From Liriodendron chinense (taxonomy: Eukaryota; Streptophyta; Magnoliopsida; Magnoliales; Magnoliaceae): a stretch of DNA of 64,000 bases. Shown here piece by piece: positions 1 through 10,430 of the stretch. Position 1 is the first letter of the stretch; every line of letters starts with the position of its first letter. The position numbers were made by a program, and so were the translations under genes. Below the pieces are notes generated by a model. That model ran no database searches and was not told where the DNA came from. It worked only from the letters and a program-made list of their open reading frames with translations. The DNA lies in contig PVNU02002828.1 of the NCBI GenBank assembly GCA_003013855.2, positions 268,501 through 332,500 on the forward strand, written 5' to 3'.

Positions 1-293
1 ATCCAATGGTGGATTCCTCTTGGTGTGATGACACATGTTAATGCAAATTGGGAGTAGTCGATCAATCCTTGGAACTATTAAGCAATTTAATAGTGTATTC
101 ATCAAGAGGCACTTCACATGCTTCTTCTTTTTGCCCAAGATGCACTCATTCATCTGTGTAAGTCTATTTTTCTTCTTCATCTTGAAGATTTTCATCCCTC
201 TTCTTCAATATTTAATTGGATGACAAGGATTTGGCTCCCTAAGCTAGCCTTGTCTCTATAAATTTATGGTCTAAACTTTGCTATAATTAATTA

Positions 294-468
294 CACCCAG
301 ATCCATAGCTCAAGTGGTAGACCGAGTGAAGATAGCCTCATCTCAACATTGACGTATTGCCATCGATTCCCAAAGTGGGGGTGGCTAACATTGTAGTGTG
401 ACTAACAGGGGTGTGGGTGTACTAATACTAAAGGCCCCCCCCCCCAAAAAAAAAAAAAAAAAAAAAAA
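294..468 (+). mobile_element. tRNA-derived SINE with poly(A) tail
   Basis: The element opens with CACCCAGATCCATAGCTCAA. It has an A-box-like motif at 306-320 (TAGCTCAAGTGGTAG) and a B-box-like motif near 360-371 (CCATCGATTCCC), the two internal RNA polymerase III promoter parts of a tRNA-derived SINE. A run of C and then about 24 A residues forms the 3' end. A second copy sits at 50,417-50,613, which supports a real family. I could not find a convincing target-site duplication around this copy. It is non-coding and would depend on a LINE reverse transcriptase. Confidence 0.7.
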
Positions 469-1689
469 CCGACTACAAATTAACTGACCGCGAGCCATTT
501 CGACGATCGCATGTTATTTATTGCCACAAATATATTTCCGATCCATGGCCTCAATTATTTGATCACCATTTCTGCATCTCCGCATTGATTGTTAGAATTT
601 ATTATAAAATGCCTCAAACTTTGCCTTAGTCATGTAAGTATTCACGGAACGTTGCCTAAAGGATTATTGCCGCATGATTTGTTATTGGATGCTATAACCT
701 AAGGAAAGACCTGGCTCTCATATTAAATGGTATGGCAGTTCCAATACCAGCTGGCATAGTGGCTTTGATACTTAAATAACACAGTAGGACATGGGGAAAG
801 AGAAAAAAAATCACCACATTCTTTTCAAGTGCAGTCCTTGGAAAATGCAAACCCAATTTGAAATCAAGATGGGTTAGGTCGAGTTGGGTTGGTGGGATGG
901 GTGGTATAGAAGAATTTGGGTTAGCAACCTTGGGTTGGAATTAGATCGGGTTGGGTTCTGGGTCAGGTCCTCTTGAGGGTGGGTTGGGCTTAGTTGATCC
1001 TTAACCTGACCCAACCCGCTCAAGTTGCAACCCAACTAGAAAGAAATATTTCTTCCATAAACTACTCAACAAACGCATATAAATTTTTGGCGAAGCAACT
1101 CTAGGGGTGTTACTAGACCAAATACATTGTAGAAGATAGAATTGCTAGGTTTCAGTTTCAAAATCAGTTTCATTGAATAAACCTAAGCTTTGATTGGTGG
1201 ACACTTGTATGTTGAAATAGAACCATTGGATAATTTTTTAATTTGAATTGACCAATAAGTGTCCACCAATCTGATGGTCAGATTATTAAATAACAGTAAT
1301 ATTTGGGTAATTGATTAATCTAAATGCATGATATGCATAGTTTAATATTTGAATTACTTATAGTTCAAGTATGCAATTTCTAAGCTCCTGCCTATCATCC
1401 ATCAAACTCTCCTCGAGTATGAAGTTTCTCTCTTTTAACTATAGGTGCTAGTTTTGCTAATCCACATGCAATGGGGTGTAAATATGTAACATGTGTGTGA
1501 GATCCAAGCTTTCCATCAAGTGGGCTAAAATCAGGCCATTCGATGCCTAAGGTGGCCACAGCTAGGGCTGTCAATGGACATGGGTTAGTCCATCGGGCTA
1601 GACTTGGGTTAGACTATTGAGCCCCAGGGCCAAGCTCAGGCTTAAAATTCAAGCCCTACGTAAACATTTTGGGCTGGACGATTTTGGCC
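469..1689. other. Intergenic, dispersed repeat remnants, no gene seen
   Basis: There is no open frame with a coding signature. About 840-1,035 is rich in GGGTTGG/CCAACCC and resembles the interior of the hAT-like GGTT-rich repeats seen at 43.0-43.9 kb and 49.3 kb. About 1,150-1,440 belongs to a dispersed family also visible at 26,540-26,760, 32,100-32,400 and 37,340-37,590, with shared phrases such as AACAAACAAGTGTCCACGA and CTAAGCTCCTGCCTATCATC. A fragment beginning TAGGGCTGTCAATGG at about 1,564 looks like one end of a hAT element without a matching end. Confidence 0.4.
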
Positions 1690-2497
1690 TATCAAGTGAT
1701 AAATCCACTCCGTCCATCTGTTTTCCAAGACTACAATAGGAAAGAACTATAAAAATCAGGCAAATCCAAAACTCAGTGTGGGCCTTATCACACAAAACAG
1801 TGAGGATTAAACGCCTGGGGTGACAGAAGTTTTATATCATGATCATATGAACGGTTTGGATGTCATATAAAAAACATGTTCAGCTCTAGGAAGCTTTCAA
1901 CGGTGGAAATTTCCGTTTCCACTGTTTTGTTTGGTATGGTCCACCTGAGTTCTGGATCTGCCTGATTATTAGATTACTGTCCTATTGTGATCTTTCAAAA
2001 CAGATGGACGGAGTAGATTTATCACGGACATCTCTGTGGGTCCCGCAAAGATACATGATCTGTGGTAAGGGGCAATCCGCTTCCGCAACTTTCCTAGACG
2101 CGAGTTTCCTGCAACACCTACTACTGTACTACAGGTAATTCCCGCAATAGAAAGCTCCGTGGGGTCCACCGAGATGTCCGAGTAAAATCTAATCCGTCCA
2201 TCAGTTTTTACTGATCATATTAGGTTGTTTTCCCAAAAATTGGGCAGATCTAAGGACCTTATTGATGTTTATACGCAATCCTACCCGTTGATAATATGAT
2301 TCCCATCAGGCATGCTGATCCAAAACTTTTGTGGGTCCCAATAAGGTTTCAATGGTGCAGGTTCAGTCCCCACAACTTCTGTTGGTGTGGCCCACTTGAG
2401 TCTTGGATATAGTTCATTTTTGGACCCACTTAGAAAAATGATGTGAAAAAAATAGATGGACGGAGTGATTTTAACAAGGAGATCAGTGGTGGACCCC
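1690..2497. repeat. Two adjacent snap-back (foldback) repeats
   Basis: One copy spans about 1,690-2,045 and a second about 2,158-2,497. In each, the left arm (AAATCCACTCCGTCCATCTG or a variant) is mirrored at the right by GATGGACGGAGTAGATTT or GATGGACGGAGTGATTTT. The interior carries the usual family phrases (CAGATCCAAAACTCA, GTTTCAATGGTG, CACTTGAGTCTTGGAT). Outer sequences include GGCAATCCGCTTCCG. No protein is encoded; the short open frames here are by-products of the repeat. Confidence 0.75.
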
Positions 2498-2514
2498 ACA
2501 GGGTTTTGTCTTGC

Positions 2515-3076
2515 GGAAACGGATTGGGTGGTGTGCCACACACCATCCACCTCCGTAGTTTGTTGACGTCACCAAGTTTTGTGAGCCCCACCATGATGTA
2601 TGTATTATATCCACACTGTCCATCCATTTTAAAGGTCATTTTAGGGTAGGGGACAAAAAAACGAGGCAGATCTGAATCTCAAGTGGACCACACCACAAAA
2701 ATCCGTGGGACTTGGACATCTCTACCATTGAAAACTTCTTGGGGCCCATAGAATTCTTGGATGAATTTGATATTTGTTTTTTCCCTTCATCCAGGCCTGT
2801 GTAATCTCATGAACAGGTTGGATGACAAATAAACATCGTGGTGGGCCACAGAAAGATTTCAACGGTGGTAATTATTATCCCCACTGCTTTATGTGGTATA
2901 GTCCACTTGAACTTTGGATCTGTCTCATTTTTGGGATCATGACCGAAAATGATCTCTACATATGGATGGACGGTGTGGATATAACACATACATCATAGTG
3001 GGGCCCGCAGAACTAGGTGACGTCGACACACCAGGGAGGTCGGTGGTGTGTGGCACACCACGCAATCCGCCTCCTT
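2515..3076. repeat. Complete snap-back repeat upstream of the zipper gene
   Basis: This is a full element whose two halves are reverse complements. The outer end at about 2,520 (GGATTGGGTGGTGTGCCACA) matches the complement of the right end near 3,040-3,070. Next inside are TGACGTCACC at 2,564-2,573 and TGACGTCGAC at 3,018-3,027, then GCCCCACCATGATGTATG mirrored by CATACATCATAGTGGGGC. The element ends roughly 60 bp before the TATA box of the gene at 3,249, so it forms the proximal upstream region of that promoter. Confidence 0.8.
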
Positions 3077-3138
3077 GTGTAACTTTCCGGTAGGTCTCCT
3101 TTCCAGAGGACAACTCTCCCTCCCTCTCCCTCTCCCTC

Positions 3139-3145
3139 TATAAAA
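3139..3145 (+). promoter_or_regulatory. TATA box of the zipper gene
   Basis: The sequence is TATAAAA, 110 bp before the ATG at 3,249. It is followed by a pyrimidine-rich stretch with likely initiation points around 3,165-3,180, giving a leader of roughly 70-85 nt. The position and the pyrimidine-rich leader fit an ordinary plant RNA polymerase II promoter. The start site itself is inferred. Confidence 0.6.
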
Positions 3146-3198
3146 CGCCCAGTCTCTCTTTCTTCACTCTCATTACATTCTTTCTTCCATACTAGCTT

Positions 3199-3200
<2 letters not shown>

Positions 3201-3229
<29 letters not shown>
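3201..3229 (+). repeat. (CT)n microsatellite in the 5' leader
   Basis: This is an uninterrupted CT dinucleotide run of 29 nt lying 20 nt before the start codon of the zipper gene. CT-rich leaders are common in plant genes. Length polymorphism here could alter the leader. Confidence 0.9.
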
Positions 3230-3232
<3 letters not shown>

Positions 3233-3248
3233 TCCTAAATTGAAAGAC

Positions 3249-3491
3249 ATGGCTTCTTTAAAAGAGGAGATTGATCAGCTGCCGCTGGTGCTATCATCAA
3301 AGGTTTATAAACTGGAGAAGGAAAATAAACAACTGCAGGAGGAGAATGAAGTTCTTCATGCTCGACTGCAAGAGCTTGCGCTAATGGTGGAGGATGATTT
3401 CTCTGAGATCTGTCGGCTAAGATCAGCACTAGATTGCCTGGCTTTGAGGGATAGAAGGACAATGGAAGCAAATAAAAATTCCCACACCTAA
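3249..3491 (+). CDS. Small leucine-zipper protein, 80 aa, function unknown
   Basis: This single-exon frame begins MASLKEEIDQLPLVL. I chose the ATG at 3,249 because it is the first ATG after the TATA box and has G at -3 and G at +4, a strong plant context. Residues 22, 29, 36 and 43 are leucines exactly seven apart (L-x6-L-x6-L-x6-L), with Asn at 26 and 33 and many Glu and Lys residues between them, so residues 18-48 should form a dimerising coiled coil. A second hydrophobic stretch (I54, L57, L61, L64) may extend it. There is no basic region, homeodomain, signal peptide or membrane segment. The layout resembles a zipper-only microProtein such as the plant LITTLE ZIPPER class, but I do not recognise a specific family and the sequence match to ZPR proteins is not clear. 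The promoter and leader look real. The stop is followed by T-rich tracts. An alternative is a truncated 5' part of a larger gene, but no downstream exon is visible. Confidence 0.55.
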   Translation: MASLKEEIDQLPLVLSSKVYKLEKENKQLQEENEVLHARLQELALMVEDDFSEICRLRSALDCLALRDRRTMEANKNSHT

Positions 3492-3697
3492 ACCCATAGA
3501 TTACAGTAGTTTTTTTTTTTTTTTTTTTCGATTTCAGTTAATATAGGAATTCTAAACCTTTATCATCTTGAAAATTCAAGGATAATGCCATAGTTTTTTT
3601 TTTTTTTTTTTTTTTTAAGATTTTAGTTTTTTTTTAATTTTAATTCTATAATACAACATTGAATAGGAGTTTGCTGCTTCTTTATTTGAAAGTTTTG
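3492..3697. other. 3' flank of the zipper gene with two poly(T) tracts
   Basis: Two T-homopolymers (about 3,510-3,528 and 3,594-3,616) and AT-rich sequence lie here. Poly(A)-signal-like ATAATA and AATATA strings are present but no canonical AATAAA is decisive. The transcript probably ends in this stretch. Confidence 0.35.
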
Positions 3698-4288
3698 TGG
3701 GCCCACCATGATGTATTTTTTTTTTTTTAAAATCCGTACCATCCATCCATTTTTCTAGATCATTTTAGGGCATGGCCTCAAAAGTGAGGCATATCCCAAG
3801 TTTAAGTGGACCACACCACAGAAAGCAGTGGTGATTGGGCAGTCTACCATTCAAAACTTCTTGGGTGCCACAGAAGTTCCATACTGGCCGACGTGATGTA
3901 TTCACAATATCTAAGATGCCCTACCTGAAAATCCATTGGCACCCAACACTCAGCCCGATCCATACTAAGGTGGGCCAGAGAAAAAGGAAACAAGCTGAAA
4001 GGGAACAGCCACCCTTGAAGTTCACAGGGCCCACCTCAGCCTCCAAATAGTATAGCATGAATATTTATGACCCTTCATACGAGCTCCCTTATTATATATA
4101 AATAACACTGTGCTAATCAACGGGGGTGTTTCCATGGTGGGCGTTCAATCACTACTGTTTCCTCCTGTGGTGTGGTTCACGTGACATTTGGATATGCCTC
4201 ATTTTTTGGTCCATTCCATACAATAATATGGAAAAATGAATGGTGAGCATGAATGAAACAAATACATCATGGTCGGTCCCACAGAACA
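3698..4288. repeat. Snap-back repeat, interrupted
   Basis: The left arm starts GTGGGCCCACCATGATGTAT and contains a T-run. The interior carries GGACCACACCACAGAAAGCA and CTACCATTCAAAACTTCTTG. The right arm (GGTGGGCGTTCAATCACTAC to AATACATCATGGTCGGTCCC) is separated from the left arm by about 200 bp of unrelated sequence. The right end overlaps the start of the 261-bp tandem unit described next. Confidence 0.65.
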
Positions 4289-4445
4289 CCATCAGTAGCT
4301 ACTGGCTATTTACAGCGTCTTAGGTAATTCGCAGTCCCTAGGCAGGGGTGGATTGGATTAGATGAGGCCACTGCCTCAAACAAGACAGTGCAGCCCTTAC
4401 CGTTGGCCCACCTTGACTGTAATGCGAATATTTCTATAGATGGAA
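4257..4445 (+). repeat. Left part of a 261-bp host tandem unit split by the CACTA element
   Basis: This stretch (AACACCATCAGTAGCTACTGG through CTATAGATGGAA) is repeated at 13,843-14,030. The continuation of the unit, AAGTAAATGACAATAAATGG onward, lies on the far side of the CACTA element from 13,768. Joined, the two halves give a unit equal to 13,843-14,103. Two tandem copies therefore existed before the transposon inserted in the first. Confidence 0.85.
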
Positions 4446-4965
4446 CACTACAACAAAAAAGGTCCTTTAGCCTCACTTCAAAACTGTACCTAAAAGGTTA
4501 AAAACTGAAGCAAAAGGCTTTAGCCTCGGTTTTACCTCATTTACCTAAACGGAGGCTCCAACCCCCATGGCTAAAGGCTTTAACCTCAGTTTTAGCAACT
4601 GAGGCTAAAAATGCTTTTATAGCCTCAGTTCTTCACTTGAAGCAAAAAACCTTTTTAGCTTCAGTTGCCTTTAAATGAGGCTCCATTGTTTCCAACCGAG
4701 ACTAAATCCAAATTTTAGCCTCCATTGCCTCCAACTGAAGCCAAATATATTTTTAACCTCGGTTCTCAACAACTGAGGCTAAAGCCTTTAGCCACGGGAG
4801 TTGCAACCTCAATTTGAGTAACTAAGGCAAAACTGAAGTTAAAGATAGATTTAGCCTCTATTGGCATCAACTGAGGCTAAATTCAGTTTTTAACCTTAGT
4901 TCTCAACAACAAAGGCTACATCTAGTTTTTTTGCCTCGGTTCTCAACAAACCGTGGCTAAAAATG
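4446..4965. repeat. Left subterminal repeats of the CACTA element
   Basis: Many copies of AGCCTCAGTT and its complement AACTGAGGCT occur in both orientations, often forming small hairpins around a 15-20 nt loop. In En/Spm-type elements such subterminal repeats bind the element's own protein (TNPA). The motif here is different from the maize one. It has fewer and more diverged copies than the right end. Confidence 0.8.
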
Positions 4966-5191
4966 TGTAATTTTTTTTAAAAATAATTGTTAAAATAAAC
5001 CTGTGTCTGTTTCATAATCCAATCATTCAATTTTAATCCATTCATAAAAGCACAATATCAACAAAAAAGTTAACTGTCTATTTGAAAGATGCACCCTATT
5101 ACATCAAGCTATGACACACTCATTGCATAGGTTCCAAAAATAACACAAAGCATCACTGTTTAATCATTTTTGCGGTAGGAAGCCCTCCACT

Positions 5192-6856
5192 TCATCCACT
5201 AACACTCGAAAAACCAGGGTTGGTTAAACCTGTCAACGTATCTACTAAGTATGGCAAATCATCAGTTCCAGCATTGCTCCGCAACTGAAAGTGCAAAAAC
5301 ATTAATGAAACTTTAGAAAATTAGTGGAATTTGCAAATATCAGCCAAATATTGACGATATATAGAAATATCACAAATAGCACAAAATATAAGTGTCTATA
5401 AATGTCAATACATGGGAATTTTCATATTCTCAAATGGTTTTGCATCCCTGACCTAAATATTGAAAATATTGGCCGATACATTGATTTCTTTGAAGTATAC
5501 TTAGATTAAAAGAAAATTAAATTTTGTTCTTTGAAAATCGAATTGATTTACCTCATGAATGATTTACAGCACTGAAAATTCATACTAACTTCCATTGGGA
5601 AGTTTGCTGAGATATGCCTCCAACTGTCCTATCGCTGCCAATATAAGACCTATAATTGTAACAAATTATATCGCTGACCTGGGATACTGAAAATATCGGT
5701 CGATGCATTGATTTCTTTGAAGTATACTTAGATTATAGTATAAGATTTTCCACTGCTCCTTAGGTTGGAAGTGTTAACACTTGAGTGACATGATGGAACA
5801 ACAACCAAGTCAAGACTTGAACGCACAAGGCTTCCATTCTGTCGTGACTTAAGATTTACCACCAATCTGTGATCGAATACTAAGTGACATTAGTATCTTT
5901 CTACTAGATAATATTAAAGAGAGTTCAGGAAGATCACATGAATTGAAGAATATAAACATCAATTAAATCTATTCAATAACGTGAGTTTAAAGATACAAAC
6001 TGGGCATTTAAGTTATCCAACAGATAAGGCTATCAAGGTCATACCTATATGCCTAGTGATCAATGGTGACAAACAAATTCACACTGTTTAACCTAATTAC
6101 ATATAGAACCATCAATTTGTGATTGGGCTCTATTTTGACATAGCAAGCATGTTTATGATTGATGATTTTGTTCCCTATTCTTTCTCTAATTCGCTCATAA
6201 TCTAGCATATTGGATTCAAAGAAAGATGAAACATTTCATGAAAAAAAAACCAATGTCAACTTACAGAAGTGTCACTTTGATCAATGTAGTTCTTAACTTG
6301 TGATGCACATCAAGATATTGCCTTCATTTCCTCTGTAATAAATTTATTCCAGTGCTTGGACATGTTATCTACAGATTCAAATTGATCAGAAGCACCAGCT
6401 GTTTTTGACATTGAACTTTCACATATTATCTTCCTGTTGCAGAGAAAGAAAATACGTAAATCTTCGAATTATGTGATAGGAGATGAAATGCGAAGATTAG
6501 AGTACATTTATTCATAAAGAAAAAGCAATGCCAGCCTATTGTACCAGTTTGGATCTCAGAGTCTCTACAAGTGCACGACTTTCTTTATCCCATTCCTGAA
6601 CAATGTTCAGGGAAAAGAAAAAAGAGTACACATCAGACTGGTCTTAAAGTTTGTTTTCTGCAATTCGTCCCATCCATACTGCGGGAAAAAATCAGGTTTA
6701 TTTTCAGACCTGAAGCTTACAAATAACTTCATGAAGCTCTCCTTCTTGTCTAAAGGCAGCATCGGCCTGTCACTTTATTTCCTCTTGAGCTTCTGCCTTA
6801 GCTCTTTGTAATGCTGCTTTTAGATCAACAACAGCCTTTTCCCACACTTCCCTTCT
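5192..6856 (-). pseudogene. Broken multi-exon coiled-coil gene carried in the CACTA element
   Basis: Several blocks on the minus strand keep reading phase and splice signals. Block 1 (6,856-6,710, 49 codons, donor GT at its end) reads REVWEKAVVDLKAALQRAKA and onward, rich in heptads, with one internal TGA where Arg is likely. Block 2 (6,595-6,545, 17 codons, acceptor TTCAG) reads EWDKESRALVETLRSKL. Block 3 (6,429-6,265, 55 codons, donor GTAAGT) contains SVDNMSKHWNKFITEEMKA and another TGA. A less certain block at 5,634-5,590 can read AIGQLEAYLSKLPNG, but in a phase that does not join cleanly. The last block (5,284-5,192, acceptor TTTCAG) reads LRSNAGTDDLPYLVDTLTGL and ends at TGA. The exon-intron design and two stops mark a decayed gene. 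Whether it is a captured host gene or the element's own TNPA-like gene I cannot tell. I do not recognise the family. Confidence 0.6.
5285..6264. other. Intron-like, AT-rich CACTA interior with a short duplicated segment
   Basis: This lies between the last two secure blocks of the broken gene. A ~55-bp segment is present twice (about 5,455-5,510 and 5,683-5,738, both containing GATTTCTTTGAAGTATACTT). Apart from the uncertain block at 5,590-5,634 I see nothing coding. Confidence 0.4.
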
Positions 6857-6964
6857 CTGCTTCATTTTCGTTCATCATCGAATCATTGAACACAAGCACA
6901 AGAAAAGGGAAAACTGGTAAAAAATAAAAAAAAGGAATGTTGACAGAAAACAAAAAACCTTTTA

Positions 6965-7135
6965 GCCAACATTATCACAGAAAGGTAACACATCCGTCAA
7001 CAAGTTGCAACTTATTATGATGTGAAGAAAGCCGTTTAGCCAACTTCAGCACAGAAAGGTAACACATCTGTCAACAACTTGCGACTTATTATGATGTGAA
7101 GAAAGCCTTCTAGCCAACTTCAGCACAGAAAATAA
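6965..7135. repeat. 74-bp tandem repeat, about 2.3 copies
   Basis: GCCAAC...CACAGAAAGG starts at 6,965, 7,039 and 7,113, giving a 74-bp period. Units include GTAACACATCTGTCAACAAC and TTATTATGATGTGAAGAAAG. It is non-coding and inside the CACTA element. Confidence 0.8.
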
Positions 7136-7186
7136 TCAAGTAGGCCACACCATGCATGAGGACCACCAAGTGCAAAAATTAGCCCA

Positions 7187-8130
7187 ATGCACTTATCAAG
7201 TAGGCCACACACACCCCCACCCCCACCCACATGCACGCACGCAGCGCGCGCACACACACACACACACCTGTGCATTTGCGCACTCAGTCATACTTCCATA
7301 AACAGGCAAGCGACCCCGCCCACTTCTTTTCACAGCATACATGGGTTTTTAATCATGTCAAGTGGAGCCTACGGTTCGGTAATGAAAAAAATTGGTCAGC
7401 TTGGCTTGCCATTGTTCCACTTTAATGTGAGCCACCAGAAAAAACGTGGTCGTATCTCCAAACCTCAAGGGGTCATTGATCAGATCCAAATTTGGTAACG
7501 ACCAGCCTTTAAAGTGGACAGAGAGACCATCTGAGATCCAGGCCATTTAACAGGTAGGGAACACTATGACATGATAAGGGCAAAGTTATTGCTGGTCCAC
7601 TCATCAGGCAGATCAAAATTGCATGAGAAAAACATACAGTCAGGAAGGAAACATCCAACAGTACAGAAATTCAACGTGTGCACTTGTCCCTCACTTGATG
7701 AGTGTACTACTTTGATCTTTGGATGTGACATATTCATGGTGCACCCTCACTAAATTACAAGTAAAAAAAAAATCAAATAAAACACTATAATTACTTTACT
7801 AAAAAGGTGGAGGTGAAAGCATCAGGCATGCCATTTCCAAATACCTTTTTCTCTTTCTTCTTCTTCTTCTTCTTCTTTGTAAAATCCCTACTGGTAATGC
7901 AATTCATATATTGGTATCACAACATGGATGCATTTCAATGTCATGCCTGATGCTTTCAGATAAAGCACCAAAAATCAAGGAAAAAAAAAAACAGAAAATT
8001 GGATCACCAAAACATGGTCCCACATGCAAAATCCAACTTAGGTGAGTTTCAAGGTAATTCTCTTCTGTGAAAGGTCCCATCAGATCAACAACTTGGATCA
8101 CCAAAACATGTGTCACCCGTTACACAGCTT
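7187..8130. other. CACTA interior with CA-rich tract and snap-back fragments, no gene seen
   Basis: About 7,205-7,267 is a CA/CACACCC-rich low-complexity tract. About 7,340-7,560 has a local repeat arm (GGTCATTGATCAGATCCAAA, GATCCAGGCCATTTAACAGG). 7,853-7,877 is (TTC)n. GCATCAGGCATGCCATTT at about 7,820 is answered by ATGCCTGATGCTTTC at about 7,943, a short inverted pair. Confidence 0.35.
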
Positions 8131-8139
8131 GTAATCGCC

Positions 8140-8890
8140 GACGCAACACTGGAAATCCAACTCCTCTTGTTTCTGTGCCATAATCGGCTTTACAGGATAG
8201 GAGAGTCCAAGATACGGACTGACCATCAACCTAGGGATCAACTAAGGTGAGTTCTGTTCGTATTTGAGTACTCAAGAACCCACCATAAAAAGGGCTTAGC
8301 TTTCTTTGTAAAATCATCTCTACATATAGCAATAAAATTTAGTGTTTTGAGAATTCAAGCCTGAATTTGTGTTGAATGGTATGTGTAAGAAATGATCGTA
8401 TACATAGGGTACATGTGAACTTCCACTTGTAGCCCCGCCTTTCCTGCTAATGTGCCATACATCTTGAACATGTGCAAGTAATGTCAGCATTCATATCATG
8501 TATGTGAATTTTTCCATGCAGCCCAGGGCAGCACTGGAAATCCAAGTCCTCTAGTTTCTTTGTGTCGTAATTGGGTTTATAGCTTAGGGTCATTTGAGGT
8601 GATTTTTTGTCGTATTCGAGCAATCAAGAACCACCAGAAAAAAAGGGTTCACTTTCTTTGTAAAACCATCTCTACTTACAACAATAAAATTCAGAGTTTT
8701 GAGGATCCAACCTGAATTAGTGTTGAACAGCGTGTCTAAGAAATGATAGCACACACAGGATATATGTGAACTTTCATGTGTAACCCTCCCTTTCCTGCTA
8801 ACATGGCATGTCTCTTGAACATGTACAAGAAATGGTCGCATGCATATGATGTATGTGAACTTTCACATGCAACCCTTGTCTTCCAGACAT
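8140..8890. repeat. ~385-bp tandem duplication inside the CACTA element
   Basis: GCAACACTGGAAATCCAACT near 8,144 recurs as GCAGCACTGGAAATCCAAGT near 8,529. The following sequence is also repeated with about 15% differences (TTTCTTTGTAAAATCATCTC, TGAACTTCCACTTGTAGCCC, CTTGAACATGTGCAAG). There are two copies and no coding signature. Confidence 0.75.
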
Positions 8891-8921
8891 GTTATATGCC
8901 TTGAAAATCCAAGCGCACAAA

Positions 8922-9023
8922 AGGTTGGGCTTGTCCCACTACGCTAGGACTGTATTTCAGCCTACTCTATCAAGGTTGGGCTTTTCCCACTAAACTAGGA
9001 CTATATTTCAGCCTAGTCTATCT
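8922..9023. repeat. 51-bp tandem repeat, two copies
   Basis: AAGGTTGGGCTTGTCCCACT at 8,922 and AAGGTTGGGCTTTTCCCACT at 8,972 begin two copies that each continue through GGACT(G/A)TATTTCAGCCTA. Confidence 0.85.
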
Positions 9024-9539
9024 ATGACTTTATTACAAACACTTAATAAACACCTAGAACCTCTACATGCTTAAGCATGTCTAGGCAAATCATGAGGGGG
9101 AAAAAACTAATCCGCCAGTTACAACATCACAATAGAATCAAAACCAAGCAGAGATAGCTGCATCAACTGAGTTTCGTGGAAAAAGATTGACAAAAGCACA
9201 GGTCTGTTTGATTAGATGACCATGCACACAAAAAATTAGTCAAACGATCAGCATCCAAACATCTGAAACTCCACGCTGCATAATACCAACCCCAATTCCC
9301 AATAAACCACCAACATGAGCAACTGAACATAAACACTATATATAGAAGTATCCATGACAGTTCAACACTTCTAGGGTTTGGCATCAAAGATAGAAAGGTG
9401 ATCATAAGAAACAGTTCCACTTCTTGCAAACACACTAAAGAAAAAGGACAAAAGGAATGGAAAAAATAAAGAATCAAGAAAGAGTCAAGAAAACACCTGT
9501 TGAAATATAGGATTTCAATGTTGACAAACGACCCCTAAA

Positions 9540-9700
9540 AGAAGGGATTTCTTATTATACAGTAAGACGGGGTCGTTTCGAGCTTACATTGAACTGATTT
9601 GGATATGGATCTATATGATAAAGAGGTCTTATAGGAGACCTCCTTCTTCCAGCTGAGAGAGAGAAATCGATTGTGATCTTAAACCAGTAATAGAAGAGAT
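9540..9700 (-). repeat. First copy of a duplicated leader-like segment
   Basis: This segment (GAGCTTACATTGAACTGATT, then CTCCTTCTTCCAGCTGAGAG) is repeated at 10,447-10,545 on the far side of a PIF-type MITE. On the minus strand both copies read as a CT-rich leader followed by GTTCAA(C/T)GTAAGCTCG, which resembles an exon end and a splice donor. It may be the 5' part of the broken gene, duplicated. It begins next to a short hairpin of AAACGACCCCTAA and GGGGTCGTTT (about 9,527-9,580), a deletion remnant of the same MITE family. Confidence 0.5.
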
Positions 9701-9771
9701 TTCAAGGCATAGAATCATGAAATCAAAATTGATTTCGAATTTGGATTTCAGTTTTTTTGTAAAATCATTAA

Positions 9772-10430
9772 GGGGTCGTTTGGATAGGCTGTAAATGATT
9801 TAGCATTTTTTGTGTTTGGATACTCCTATTTGCTAATAAATGATTTATTAGCAAATCCCCTCTCCCTCTTACTAGTAAAAAGGTGAGAATTCATTTACTA
9901 GTAAATGGGATAGATAACAACGGATCTATTTTCAAATTTCTGCTTTAAAAGCAGATTCACACCTGCTGTGAAATCACATCCAACGGCTCTCTCTCCCTCT
10001 CCCTCTCTGCAATCTCCTTCCCTCCTTGCCTCCCTCTCGTGATCTTCCAAGCTTCAAACACCCTTCCGGCAGCGGCTCTCCACCTGTATGGCCTTTGACA
10101 ATAACATTTGAATTCGTGGGCCCACTTGTATGGCTCACATACTACTAGGTTTTTTTTTAGGATTAACTCTAAGCTTTAGTGGCATGGGCTTGACCCAATG
10201 ATCTACTTGAAAGAAAATTCCAACATGTAATTTGAATGTTATTGGCTAAATTGATTTTCAGGTGTGAATATACAATTACATGATATAACCCATTTACAGG
10301 CTATCCAAACACTGTAAATGATTTACTAGTAAATCATTTACAACTTACATCCAAACAGAAGGTAGTAAATCATTTACTAGCACTTAAGTCATTTACTAGT
10401 AAATGATTTACAGCCTATCTAAACGACCCC
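9772..10430. mobile_element. PIF/Harbinger-type (Tourist-like) MITE, 659 bp
   Basis: The terminal inverted repeat is GGGGTCGTTTGGATAGGCTG at the left and the complement of CAGCCTATCTAAACGACCCC at the right, continuing into TAAATGATTTA. It is flanked by the 3-bp direct repeat TAA (9,769-9,771 and 10,431-10,433), the PIF/Harbinger signature. It is internally non-coding, with repeated AAATGATTTACTAGTAAAT palindromes. It is nested inside the CACTA element. Confidence 0.85.

Noticed and set aside
306..371. tRNA gene candidate
   Set aside because: A and B boxes are present, but no cloverleaf forms and a poly(A) tail follows. It is a SINE head.
3235..3471. 78-codon frame antisense to the zipper gene
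   Set aside because: It is a shadow of the plus-strand frame, which has the TATA box, leader and heptad pattern.
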